Assembly: GCF_000972845.2 (NCBI RefSeq)
Contig: NC_040016.1
Coordinates: 14,156,701-14,220,700 of the forward strand
Direction of reading: 5' to 3'
From: Larimichthys crocea
Lineage: Eukaryota > Chordata > Actinopteri > Sciaenidae
DNA length: 64,000 nt
The notes below the pieces were generated by a model. That model made no database searches. It saw only the letters and a program-made list of their open reading frames with translations, and was not told the DNA's origin. Positions 23,901 through 33,010 of the stretch are shown one piece after another. Position numbers and translations under genes: made by a program. Every line of letters begins with the position of its first letter. Within the stretch, counting starts at the first letter, position 1.

Positions 23901-26900
23901 TGCATGACATGTGAAAAAAAAAAAATTAGAATTGCAATTACACAACATCAACATCATCCTCCTGGTATATTTTTACACTGTTGACAACTTAGTGTTTTTT
24001 TGTTTTTGGTAAGCAGAGGTCAAACTATTTTCAGAGAATAATCTGTCTCTGCCTGTATGAATGTCCTACTTCCACCAGGCTGGGCGAACACGCCGCTCAC
24101 ACCCAGAGGACGAAGGTCAAGTGATGACAAAAGGCAGCGTGGGACGAACGACCCCAGCTGTGGCAGCTTCAGAGCGACGAAAGTCACTCAAACTGGTAAG
24201 AAGGAAAAGAAGAGAGAAGGAAAGAGGAGACAGAAGCAGATTAAAACACATACATACGAGAGAGAGAGCGAACGTTCCCCAGAGTGCTTAACTGTTATTT
24301 TCTCCTCCAGGATTGTCTCCTGGGGTCAGCGCGCTGTGTCCTGTTTCAGTGTCCCCTCCACAGCTTCTCTGGTCAGGCTGTCCTCAGGATCCACGCCAGG
24401 CTGTGGAACAGCAGTTTCATAGAGGTAAATAAATCCTGTCTACATTAGTATAACACCTTACTGCACACTTAATCTTCATCAAAGCTTCAGTTTAACTGTT
24501 ACAGCCACTGCTGGCACTCACATTGATTTAATGCCAGTGAATGAGTGCTAACTGCAGCAAATACATTTACAGAATGAAGGTTTGATATGAAGACAGTCAG
24601 CAAACTGTGAATACAGCTGTTAGCTATGAGCACTGAGTCACCTACAACTGCATCTCACATTGTCCTTGAACATCACATAAAATGTTTTTTTAGATGATCT
24701 TATTTCATCACTCCTCTTCTTATATGATTAAAATGTTAAAAAAATAAGATCAGGTGTATAATTTGCAGGTTTTAAATGATGTGATGAGTTCATCCTAAAG
24801 ACTATGATCACATGTTATTGGCTGAAATATTCATATTAAGATTTAAGCACAGTATTATGTTTTTAGATTATATTATTTTAGTGTTTTTATATACATGACC
24901 AATTGGATATATAATAACATGGTTTGATTATTGTTCCTCTCTCTGTCTTGCAGGAGTTTCAGACAGTCAGTGCTCTGGAGCTGCTGGTCAGAGCCAACAT
25001 CACTGTGAAGTCCACCATCAAACACCTTGTCCTCAAGGATGCTGCTGCACAGGTAACCAGCATGCATCCTGCATAACATTGTAATAACATTTTTTTTAGT
25101 GTTGGGTACTCAAATGTCTTCTGATATGTTTTTATCCATATTATTAGACATAATATGTATCATGAATTGGTAATTGACACATTTCTAAACTCTTTAAATA
25201 CACCTATTATCGTGATAGTCATGTGACTGTAGCCAGTCTCACTGATTAATTTGTTAGAAGGTGGTAATCTCTAGCAGTAATATCCATCCATCCATCCATA
25301 CATCCATATGTACATCCATCCATCTATCTCTCCATCCCATTCTGGTGATGTCAAGGACACTTTCTTCTTCAAATTCAAACATCAACTTGGACTGTTTAGT
25401 GACTTTTCGAAATGTGTTTTTAGCCACAACTCAAGATAATACCGACACAAATGTCTATGAAATTATGACATGTTATATCTAAAAGCTCAAAGGACATTAT
25501 TCAACGCCATAAATCAGGAACAGAATGAGAGAATGTGACCGGATTTCACATTTGATCGGATACTGAACTGGTGACTAATCTTTAGTGCCCACCTTGAAAC
25601 TGTGGTGACTATATAGATCTTCTGAGCTGCCAAGGTGAAAATGTATGTGAAACATCCATGTTTTAGAATTTGTAGCTTCTTTGCAGCAACATACAGGTTG
25701 TAAATGGACCCTAAACTTTATGAAACAGAAAAGGTTTTTCTCTCAAATAAAAGCTTTGGGCTTCATGGGGCTCCAACACACTAATTATCCACTGTACAAT
25801 GCCAGGGGTTCCTCTGATGCCCACATTATTAAAATACATCTTCTAGCACAGAAAAGCTGAATTTTAAGATGCGATCTTACACTTATTACAATACTTTGAT
25901 AGCCCTGGGTTCATTTTATTCTGCTCCACTGGGGTGATATGCGGTCTCTGATTTATTGTAGTTCCTTGTCCTTATTAGTGGTAAGACACACTGACAAGTT
26001 AAGCCACATATCGTCCCACTTTTCACTTTTAATCTCAACGCTAAGCACCCATTCATTTTTTCATTTTAATTGTATTTTCTTTCATCGTCGCACTGCATAG
26101 AGCAACATCCATGTTTGAAGCATTGTAGTCCACCACAAACTCACTGGTTATGCTTGATACTGAGCTTCAGGTGTTTGATATCAGTCCTCTTGGAATCATA
26201 CATGGCAAAGCCAAAAAATACACTTAATCTAAAAACATATACTATTCTTCACTACATATATTATATGAGTCCAGACAGACACTTGACTGGTTGGCAGGGG
26301 CCTACAACCATGATCATGACTCCATTCCTATCCAGGTTCCTGTGATGATCTATCCTGAGCCTGGGCTTGCTGACCAGTACTGGATCCCCTGGTGGATCAT
26401 CCTCATAGCCGTCTTGGCAGGCATCCTGCTGTTGACTCTACTGGTCTGCATACTGTGGAAGGTAACACACACATACAATATCATAAACACTTATTGTGCC
26501 TTTGAGATTCATTGTAATAGCAAATATTGATAAATGCAGTTCAATGGACTGCACATATCAGGTCCTTCCACTTCACTGGCTATTATCTGGCATTTTCTCA
26601 TCACTTTCCACGTTAGTCCAATTATTCCTATCTTTGTCCTGCTCTGTCCTATAATCATTTTATTCCTTCCAGCTCACTCTCATCTGTTCCTTTCCTCTTC
26701 TGTATTTGTGTTTCTCCTCTGTGTGTCATCCCTTTTGTTTTGTCTCCTCTCACTTCCATCTGGGGACTCTCTATCCCTAAATCCCCTTTCTATTTCATTT
26801 CTCATTGTTTTCCCACTTCCCTCTGGTGATCTTGTTGCCCAGTGTGGGTTCTTCAAACGCAGTGAGCGGCGCCCACACTATGAGACGGAGTTCTACCGCG

Positions 26901-28551
26901 CCCATTTGGGGGTCCAACCCTCGGAGGTGGAGAAGCAGGCATCAGAACTATAATATAAAGAATATTTCGCTCTGGCCTGCTCTCCCCTCCTCCTCTCCCT
27001 CCAAGCGGTAAAAATACTCACCGACAATTGCTTTTTTTCTCAACCCACTCTCGTGTGGCTGGTGGTGTTCACTACTGATGAAATATTAGCACATTTTGGC
27101 ACCTTCAAAAAACAAAAACACAGTAGTGTAGCATGGCAAGGGGGTAAATATTGCAAATAACTATGGGAGATTTAACAGCTAGCTACCTATCCTAACACTC
27201 AAAAGTCATTTTTGGAAACAATGGTTTGGCTACTTGATTCAAACAGAGGCAGACATAACAAGGTTTTTTATTTTTGGTCTGCAACCATCAATTGTTCAGG
27301 CTAAAATGGCACCTGTTAGCAGATTTAGCAGAACTATCTAGACAGTTAAGCCAATGTTAGGTCCAAGAAAAATGCTTCAGTGATCAAGAAGAAAATCAGT
27401 GTTAGAGAATAGTTTTGTATTTCAATCTATAGATATTTACTGTAACTTTGCCGACTTTACTTAGCTTACATATTTGTATATTTGTTACATATTAACGTCA
27501 GCATAAACTCATATAGCACGTGGTAAGGAAATACTACATAGTGGGTGTATAAATTCAACGTCTGACAGACCTGATGAGCTTAGTTACAGTTGTTAAGCTA
27601 TGAGGGTGATGGTCTTAGTTATATCATATCAATAGATCCAGCTGCACTTTACAGGCTATTATTACAACATACATTTGTACATTTGCCACCGCAGTGCTTA
27701 ATAAGCAAAAATATATGTTTTTGTTTTTACAAATTGATTGGAAACTTATTCCTGTATTTTGCATATTGAACACCATTCAAACATCCCTCAGTCAGAGCTT
27801 TTAGATGCTTGCTGTCCTGTGTGTTGTGACTCTGCTCTTGATGATATAATTTAATTCTGCATTGTTCATCCTGGCACCAGTCTACTCATTTTCATGATGA
27901 GCTTGTCATGCACTACTTTAAATCTATTAACAATGGCATGACCAAGTGGGCGTTTTTCATGTGCCAGAATGGGCTTGTCATTAATTAATTAGACGCTTTT
28001 GTTCATATGAATGTGTGCAATTTTTCTTAACAGCACTTAATGTGGCGTTTGCTGAGTTAATCGAGGGCACCTAAAAGTGATGCTGAAGTAGTAGTGCAGA
28101 GCATGTGGATGTGCTTTTTGGACGGATGTGCCTTTTTTTTAAATATTAAAGTCACCCTGACTGCACAAGGTCGTGAGATAATCACTTTGTCTTCTCATTT
28201 GTCTGAGATGAACTAGGAAAGATATTACTTTAGTGGAATAAATCACATTCTTACTAGGCAAGATATTGGATATTTGACGATCTTATATCAGGGCAAACGA
28301 ATGCAGGCGGTTTGCAAAAGTATTCTTAGATATACCATCAGTTAATTATTTGTTTTTGTTCCCTTTCTTTCTCTCCCTCTTTCTTGTGCTGACAGTGTGG
28401 CTTCTTCCAACGGGCCCACTACAAAGACAAATTGCCTCAGTACCACGCGGTGAAGATTCCTCGCGAGGACCGGCCACAGTTCCAGACTGAGAAGTCGGGA
28501 GTTGTCCATAAAAAGGAATGGGCCACGCACTGGAGCGACGGGACCTCATAA
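10802..28551 (+). CDS. itga7: itga7: integrin alpha-7 (laminin receptor), coding exons 2 to last; first exon not in window
   Basis: This is the alpha subunit that pairs with integrin beta-1 to bind laminin, chiefly in muscle. It is a single-pass type I membrane protein without an I domain. Exons: 10802-10929, 11452-11531, 11688-11943, alternative 13862-13993 and 14702-14809, 18526-18733, 18885-19081, 19258-19346, 19468-19595, 19793-19888, 19981-20042, 20322-20491, 20712-20861, 21482-21597, 21815-22001, 22112-22186, 22360-22439, 22558-22635, 23020-23122, 23246-23449, 24079-24195, 24311-24424, 24954-25052, 26336-26461, then tail 26843-26953 (A) or 28396-28551 (B). With one X exon and tail B the phases join without a stop (3150 nt, 1049 residues). 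Alpha-7 rather than alpha-6 or alpha-3 is shown by [41 protein letters not shown] and VPVMIYPEP, all close to mammalian alpha-7, and by the A-tail motif GVQPSEVE. The signal peptide and start codon are not seen. Confidence 0.95.
12574..13230. mobile_element. Non-autonomous DNA transposon-like repeat, 'cagtgttgggcaagttac' type
   Basis: The left end reads 'cagtgttgggcaagttac' and is followed by many copies of 'agtaactagttac' words. The right part (13090-13230) mirrors them, with 'taacggcgttat' and 'gattactcgttactg'. The bilateral TTACT/AGTAA composition with a unique centre is typical of short non-autonomous elements, probably hAT-related, seen throughout fish genomes. No transposase frame is present. 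Confidence 0.6.
13274..13467. mobile_element. Fish retroposon 3'-end-like repeat
   Basis: It contains 'tttttatttatatagcacca' near 13292 and 'aggaaaaacttccttttaac' near 13433. These are degenerate forms of phrases from a very common fish repeat that I recall as a SINE or LINE tail. The family is unresolved. Confidence 0.5.
13862..13993 (+). CDS. itga7: itga7 first alternative X exon (DGPYEV type, 44 codons)
   Basis: This exon lies between 'ttccattccag' and the donor 'gtagga'. It is 132 nt and phase 1 at both ends, so it can be included, skipped or swapped without changing frame. It encodes a [21 protein letters not shown] start, then DGPYEV, and ends [11 protein letters not shown]. This corresponds to the mammalian exon that begins GTARVEL in alpha-7 and GIVRVEQ in alpha-6. 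The segment lies in the loop region between blades 3 and 4 on the ligand face of the propeller, where in mammals the choice of X exon changes laminin isoform preference. By order it should be X1, but I could not check the naming. Confidence 0.93.
14702..14809 (+). CDS. itga7: itga7 second alternative X exon (GLLF type, 36 codons)
   Basis: The acceptor is 'gggccatag' and the donor is the weaker 'gtttgt'. The exon is 108 nt and phase 1 at both ends, like its partner. It encodes [20 protein letters not shown] and ends in HNSYLG; the mammalian counterpart starts GLLFVTN and ends LNSYLG. Both X exons end with SYLG, so either joins to the following FSVDS exon at the same point. It is a few codons shorter than the mammalian exon. 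It is preceded by about 140 nt of almost pure pyrimidine (14550-14695). Mutually exclusive use is inferred from homology, since double inclusion would also stay in frame. Confidence 0.93.
15322..15905. repeat. Interspersed teleost repeat with internal degenerate units
   Basis: The sequence runs through 'tagcatgctaacgtttgtta', 'gcactaaacacaagctgcag' and at least three degenerate units built on 'attcatcctgatgggaacat' / 'ttcatcttccggggaccatg', and ends 'tctggaccaaagcggtgggt'. I recognise this as a high-copy fish repeat. It has no coding capacity and is of unknown class, most likely non-autonomous. Confidence 0.65.
16876..17146. repeat. Possible retroposon tail
   Basis: The segment starts 'caggttcaaggtttagtctt' and has 'attgtcatgatacaatacaa', then a long A-rich stretch with 'tagtgcaatatcactgtaat'. 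This resembles the low-complexity tail of a widespread fish repeat ('tttattgtcat...'). The assignment is weak. Confidence 0.35.
17339..17419. repeat. Perfect 41-bp tandem duplication
   Basis: The unit starting 'tcaattaaatcaataatttc' occurs at 17339-17379 and again at 17380-17419 with no base change. It is non-coding and intronic. Confidence 0.9.
18526..19595 (+). CDS. itga7: itga7 propeller exons with Ca2+-binding loops (blades 4-7)
   Basis: Exons 18526-18733, 18885-19081, 19258-19346 and 19468-19595 follow the X pair. They carry [19 protein letters not shown], then three DxDxDG-type calcium loops each followed by a GAP or VGS turn. These are DLNNDGWTD (split over the first intron), DLDQDGYGD (split over the second) and [30 protein letters not shown] and GKVFIYRGS are strand motifs shared with mammalian alpha-7. 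The calcium loops stabilise the lower face of the propeller. The third loop lacks the usual glycine, as it also does in mammalian alpha-6 and alpha-7. Introns are short (114-197 bp). Confidence 0.95.
19793..23449 (+). CDS. itga7: itga7 thigh and calf domain exons
   Basis: Twelve exons encode the leg: 19793-19888, 19981-20042, 20322-20491, 20712-20861, 21482-21597, 21815-22001, 22112-22186, 22360-22439, 22558-22635, 23020-23122 and 23246-23449, with the thigh first and the calf domains after. Landmarks are [81 protein letters not shown] and [10 protein letters not shown] basic cluster PPRRHSG in exon 20712-20861 sits where mammalian alpha-7 has an RRQ site. The last exon has two usable donors three bases apart (after CAG at 23446, or after GTG at 23449), so forms with or without one valine are possible. 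Confidence 0.93.
21170..21440. repeat. Decayed interspersed repeat in an itga7 intron
   Basis: Phrases such as 'caacagtccaaaatccaaag' and 'gaagaaaaacagtaaatatt' are similar to a fish repeat also suspected at 35025-35280 and, in part, at about 10950-11100. The match is diffuse. The remaining 350 bp of this intron (20862-21170) show nothing. Confidence 0.35.
24079..25052 (+). CDS. itga7: itga7 heavy/light chain cleavage region and calf-2 end
   Basis: Exons 24079-24195, 24311-24424 and 24954-25052. The first opens with AGRTRRS, which fits a proprotein-convertase site (RxxR) where integrins of this subgroup are cut into heavy and light chains; a second basic cluster, ERRKS, lies about 30 residues on. 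The segment between them is poorly conserved, as expected for this linker. The next exon has paired cysteines ([17 protein letters not shown]) and RLWNSSF, and the third has VRANITVKS and LKDAAAQ, leading to the membrane. NITV is an N-glycosylation sequon. Confidence 0.9.
25053..26335. other. itga7: itga7 intron before the transmembrane exon
   Basis: This is a 1.28-kb AT-rich intron with a short imperfect (ATCC)n run at 25281-25338. Nothing else is seen. Confidence 0.7.
26336..26461 (+). CDS. itga7: itga7 transmembrane exon
   Basis: The exon is 42 codons, phase 0 at both ends. It starts [10 protein letters not shown], close to the IPVMVYLDP of mammalian alpha-7. A hydrophobic membrane helix of about 23 residues follows ([14 protein letters not shown], then [10 protein letters not shown]), ending WK just before the splice. 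Both tail exons resume with CGFF, so the membrane-proximal GFFKR-type motif that pairs with the beta tail is rebuilt in either isoform. Confidence 0.95.
26843..26953 (+). CDS. itga7: itga7 alternative cytoplasmic tail A exon
   Basis: After the acceptor 'gttgcccag' this exon encodes [20 protein letters not shown] then [16 protein letters not shown] and a TAA stop, 36 residues. CGFFKR is the alpha-tail hinge. The [13 protein letters not shown] part resembles the YHRACLAVQPSAMEV stretch of mammalian alpha-7A, which identifies the gene as alpha-7. Mammalian A tails run on beyond that point, whereas this one stops earlier. A donor-like 'gcg|gtaaaa' at 27007/27008 downstream of the stop suggests a cassette exon and not a terminal one. 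A pyrimidine-rich stretch runs from about 26620 to the acceptor. Confidence 0.9.
   Translation, partial: CGFFKRSERRPHYETEFYRAHLGVQPSEVEKQASEL
26954..28395. other. itga7: itga7 sequence between tail A and tail B exons
   Basis: Immediately after the A-tail stop the exon probably continues to a donor-like 'gcggtaaaa' at about 27007. The rest (about 1.39 kb) is AT-rich and featureless apart from the pyrimidine tract ahead of exon B (28351-28390). Confidence 0.6.
28396..28551 (+). CDS. itga7: itga7 alternative cytoplasmic tail B exon (terminal)
   Basis: The acceptor is 'gtgctgacag'. The exon encodes [20 protein letters not shown], then IPREDRPQF, and ends [10 protein letters not shown] before TAA, 51 residues. 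[11 protein letters not shown] is almost identical to the mammalian alpha-7B tail ([17 protein letters not shown]), and GFFQR replaces GFFKR. Mammalian B tails are longer; here the C-terminal extension is missing, and the end resembles the alpha-6B style of finish. The exon runs into the 3' UTR. Confidence 0.93.
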   Translation, partial: CGFFQRAHYKDKLPQYHAVKIPREDRPQFQTEKSGVVHKKEWATHWSDGTS

Positions 28552-30280
28552 CTACCCTTGAAGCACTGACTGACTGAATTAATTCAAATCACCACGTGTG
28601 GCACTCATTCTGTCTTTGCATTGGAACTAACGGACTAAAAAATAGTGCACATAGACTGAGATCATCTTGTGCACTCTGTACTGTGTCAGTACTTGCATAT
28701 TGTTGGCCTGTTACACTGTGACTGGATCTATATTCTCCCATACTGTATCCCGCTGATGTCTGGCCTTGGATAGTCTATTTATACTGTGCATCTGTATCAG
28801 CGTTTTACAGTAAATGCTGAAGGCCAGCAACAATATTAGAACCGGTGTAGTTGCTCAATATGTTCTACAGCCTGCAGAAGGTGCACTGATGCCCCTATGG
28901 ACCTCACTGCCTGTCATGAGTTTTGACTGGCAGAACAAAGGAGGACAGAAAATCACAACTCAAAGACATGCATGAATGCACAAATATACCGTATAATATT
29001 AGATGCATACAGACACACTGGACATTGTCGATGAAGAAGCCACTGCCCGTGACAAAGACTACTTTTTGCCTTAACTACTGTAAGACTGACGACTGATATG
29101 TGCGAGGAAAAAATGCATTTTTTTATATATATATATAAACAGTGTTTTGGGATTTTCTTTTAGTTAGCACTGGTAAACATTGGGAAATTGTCAGTATGTA
29201 AGATAGGTAAAGGAAGATGTTGCAGAGCACTGAATGTGTCTGGGCTTGCTGATCGCTCTTAGCCGGCTGAAAAAGCCATTCAATAAGTTCACTCAAAGGT
29301 TTTTGTGTATCCTTATTCAAGGAATACTTTCTGTGTCAATATCTTTTTTTTGTTAAAATGTCAAATCATAAAGTCAAAGGTACTGTACATCAATAGTTTT
29401 TTGTGAACTTGAATAAGATCAATGAAACCACAACAGAGCCTGAGCCTGTAAGAGAGCCATGACCATAAAATTGTTGAAAACCAAGTTGGTCCCAAAAGCA
29501 AAGCAATATTTAAAATATAGTCATATGCCCATTTTCAAGTGTAAGAGTTTCAATATCTGAGCCAAACATTGATTTTTGAATGGGTGTCCAGGCTCATGAG
29601 GACATGTATATCCCAAGTGTGTAAAATGATTATGTGTGAAGACATGGTTTCAAATTAAAACCTACAATACTGAATTAATTGGATACAATTATGAGCCAAC
29701 TACCTTTATGTTTTTTATTTTTTACTGAGATATTTGTATCAATAGTTTTCAAAAGTTTATAGCTATATTAACCTGCTTCTCGCACTGCTCCTGGAAATGT
29801 ACTCCAATCATACCAGACAGGGTAACACTTTACATTAATTTCAGTACTGATGTCTCTAACTGCATAAAGTGCCTTATGATGAAAGTGGCAGATTGTGGGT
29901 AAAGAACAGAAGGCAACTTGCAAATTAGATCAGGCTGAAGCATCTGTTGGACACCAGTGGACGAAACATCCCTCCAATGCTTAAACAACACGAAGAGAGA
30001 GAGAAGATTTCTAGAAGAGCAGAATATGTCAGCAAGGAACCAGACAATGTTTTTTTTTTTTTTAGATCTAATTTGGGTCGATGACGTGGCTGTAAAGCAT
30101 GAAGAGTCAGCTTGTTTTCTAGGTATTGCTGGACAATCTTGTATTAGCTGCATGGAAGCTCCCTTTGCTGTTCTGACGCCCCCCTCTCCCCTATTTTTTT
30201 TTCATGACTCTGTTTTATTTATTTTATGTTTGGCTGCACTGGTTTAACATTGTAAATAAAATAAAAGGAAACAAAATAAA
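28552..30280 (+). other. itga7: itga7 3' UTR with clustered poly(A) signals
   Basis: About 1.7 kb of AT-rich sequence follows the B-tail stop. AATAAA occurs at 30255-30260, 30260-30265 and 30275-30280, a cluster that probably sets the main 3' end. A further AATAAA at about 30532 could give a longer form. A TGCATG word lies at about 28969. No other coding potential is seen. Confidence 0.7.
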
Positions 30281-31215
30281 CCCATCAGATAGCGTCAGTT
30301 GTGTCATTCTCAGTTGAATTTTAGCCAGCGGACTTTGATTTGTTAAACCTGCTGTTCACTCGGAGAACACCAGATGGAGGCAAAAGTCTGGAAACTGAAA
30401 TACCCCTTTTAGCCTCTGTAATATTTGAGGTTTGTTTATGTAATACACAAGAGAAAGTAGTTGTGATGCAGTATGTAAATGTTGCCATTTTAAGTGTGTA
30501 ACTACACGATAACAACAACTCTTGTATGGAATAAATTTACATTATTTTATTTCTTGTTTACATGGTAATGTTGCCCTTGTAGCGTGACTTGAATTCATCA
30601 ACATAAGGAAAGACATATTTGCTGCTTTAAAAAAAACCCCATTTGATTGTGCATCAAAGAAGAAGAAATAAAGGCATTTTGTTTTAGTTTTAATATGTAA
30701 ATCTAATGTTTGTCTGTGTATCTAAAATTAATCAATGTGAAGCGAACAGGAAAGGGATAATGGTCTTGTCTGTCATATAATAATAACAATCAGGACCTCA
30801 GCATCTGCTCTGGTTCATAAAGGTCAGCCACTTATAGCTTGAGGTCAGATCGACCTGAGCTTTAAAATCTACAGCTCATTTCCTGTTCAAACTGGTTACC
30901 AGCAGGGAGATGATTAAATTGCTTGTACGTGACTGTACGTGAGTCCTGCACTTCAGATCAGCTGCATACAGCTGAACCAGCAAAACAGGAGCTGCAACAC
31001 ATAGTAAAAAATAGATTGGACGTACCTGGCATCCACATCTGGATAGAAATGAATATATTTCTCAACTGTATATGTATGAATATTTAGAGCATTTAGCTTA
31101 GCTAAGCATAAAGAGGGGGGCATAGCTAGTACAAAATTCAAAGTGTAAAAAGTTTTTTTGGCTTTTGGTTTCTGTACAAATTAAACAAATGACTCATTTG
31201 TTTAATTGCAGCCAA

Positions 31216-31272
31216 AGCAGCCTCCAAAAATCATATCTCATTTGAAATGAGATATAATTTCTGGAGGCTGCT
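31216..31272. repeat. 57-bp near-perfect palindrome
   Basis: The arms are 31216-31243 and 31245-31272, separated by a single base. They match at 26 of 28 positions and start 'agcagcctcca'. Both mismatches are A/C pairs on the + strand and would be G-U wobbles in a minus-strand transcript. Confidence 0.85.
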
Positions 31273-31719
31273 AGGCACATTGTTGGCAGAATATTGAAAA
31301 CATTTCTCAATGTAATACAGTCCAGTTCAACACATTAATAACTTGGACCTTCAAGGTTAAAACATATAATTCAATTAGCACCTCTGTGACAATGTTAACA
31401 AAAAGTAGACATTACAGGAATCATAAAAGGACACTTCATGTCAAGACTCTTATATTGGATTGCATCAGAGTGTACAGGTTTGCCCCATAAGTGGTTTAAA
31501 AATGACTTAGTCTTAAGCAAATCAGCACAGACTAAATATATTTTTTTATTAGAACGTCAGTGAGTGTATTAGATTTTTCCTAACCCAAAAGCAGATGATC
31601 TTATTATAGTAATAAAAAACTAATTCCCCTCTGAATCCTTCAGATGTCATCCTGGTTGTCATGGCAGTTAAACAGGGGCAGTTAGGCTGCGTGGGCGCAT
31701 GTGTGTGAGTGCCTGTGTT

Positions 31720-31722
<3 letters not shown>

Positions 31723-31758
<36 letters not shown>

Positions 31759-31762
31759 TGTT

Positions 31763-31804
<42 letters not shown>

Positions 31805-31925
31805 GCAGTTTAAGCGGATTGTCACCCATTAGGCACTTTGACAAGCCAAATCTGCTGATGTCTCATCCAGTATTGGGGAAGTGACTAATTATTATTATTA
31901 CACACACACACACACACACACACAC
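31723..31925. repeat. Compound (TG)n / (CA)n microsatellite
   Basis: Two TG runs (31723-31757 and 31766-31802) are separated by 'gtgtttagg'; the same 'gtgtttagg' also precedes the first run. About 100 bp downstream lies a CA run (about 31900-31925), complementary to the TG runs. The block ends 0.9 kb upstream of the npff TATA box. Confidence 0.9.
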
Positions 31926-32813
31926 TGTGTCGAAGACAGGGACAAACACATATGGCACTAATGAAGCTAGCGTCACTCTCACAGGTTAAACTCATTGCCT
32001 TTGTTTGAAATTAGCAGAAAGAAGGAAGCTGACGTTTAACAAATGAACATTTTCTTTCCTTTGGGAGAAGCTTCTTATGGAAGTCTCTTCATCAGCAAGT
32101 GTGAAAAACACTTTACTGTGTCAGCGAACATTCAGATGACCCCATACTGCTGCTATTGATCTGTACTGTGCTCTACATTTGACAAGCCTTCACCTACACA
32201 AAGTGATCCCTAAAATCCCGAAAATAAACATCCACAACATTTATGTGAGATGCCATCAAGATACAAACTTGGTTCATTCATGAATGAAACGTTCTATAAC
32301 AATCTAATATCACTGTAAACCCTGAGGTACTCTCTAGTTTGCAAACATTATCTCGGGAACTAAGTAATAAAAAAACTAATAAGCAGTTAGGGCGTCATTC
32401 TTTCCGTGATTCCTTTACAATATCTGTTTCCACCTTAAAAAGGTTTTTAGGTTTGTTACTTTGTTGCCTAACATCACTAGAGCTATCCAGCCTAATCTGT
32501 TTAATTTTGGTGGTGGTAATGACTGTTCTTACATATTGTTTTTCTTTGACTACTGGACAACAGGGACTGGGGGATCAGAGTCCATTTGCAGGGATTTATC
32601 TGTTTAATAACTGGGAGTTGTGGTGCGTGACCCTAAGGGCTCACATAATAATGCACTCTGGCATCATCACTAATGTCCTGATCCTGCTAAATGGACCCGG
32701 TTAAGTCTCATATTAGTGGATAGCTCTTCCTCCATCCTGTCCCCTGTTCCCCTTTGTACAGTAGCATCTTTCTCCATGTCTCCTGGGTGTCTCCAACCAG
32801 TGACCATGAGGCG

Positions 32814-32820
32814 TATATAA
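32814..32820 (+). promoter_or_regulatory. npff: Probable npff TATA box
   Basis: TATATAA in the context 'ggcgtatataagacccggcg', about 195 bp upstream of the start codon, with GC-richer sequence on both sides. Transcription would then start near 32845-32850. A leader intron from about 32935 (donor 'acag|gtgtaa') to 33007 (acceptor 'gctattttag') would place the ATG three bases into the next exon. The intron is inferred. Confidence 0.6.
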
Positions 32821-33010
32821 GACCCGGCGAGGAGGTTACCACTACTATAGTTATCCAGGACACATCACAGAGAGGACACTTAACCCTGATTTGGACGGGT
32901 CATTCTCCAGGAGCTGAGCATTTGAATTCAACAGGTGTAATCGGACAAACCGAAATCGCCCTCTGCCTTTTTCATCACCATTCATCTGACCTCTTGTGCT
33001 ATTTTAGACC

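Larger units (their letters stand above)
30281..32813. other. Intergenic region between itga7 and npff
   Basis: About 2.5 kb. It contains a 57-bp palindrome (31216-31272), a compound TG microsatellite (31723-31802) followed by a CA run (31900-31925), and otherwise AT-rich sequence. The last few hundred bases are the presumptive npff promoter region. Confidence 0.7.

Noticed and set aside
10802..28551. Integrin alpha-6 or alpha-3 instead of alpha-7
   Set aside because: The paired X exons also occur in alpha-6, but [36 protein letters not shown] and the A-tail motif GVQPSEVE match alpha-7, and the npff/ppp1r1a neighbours agree.
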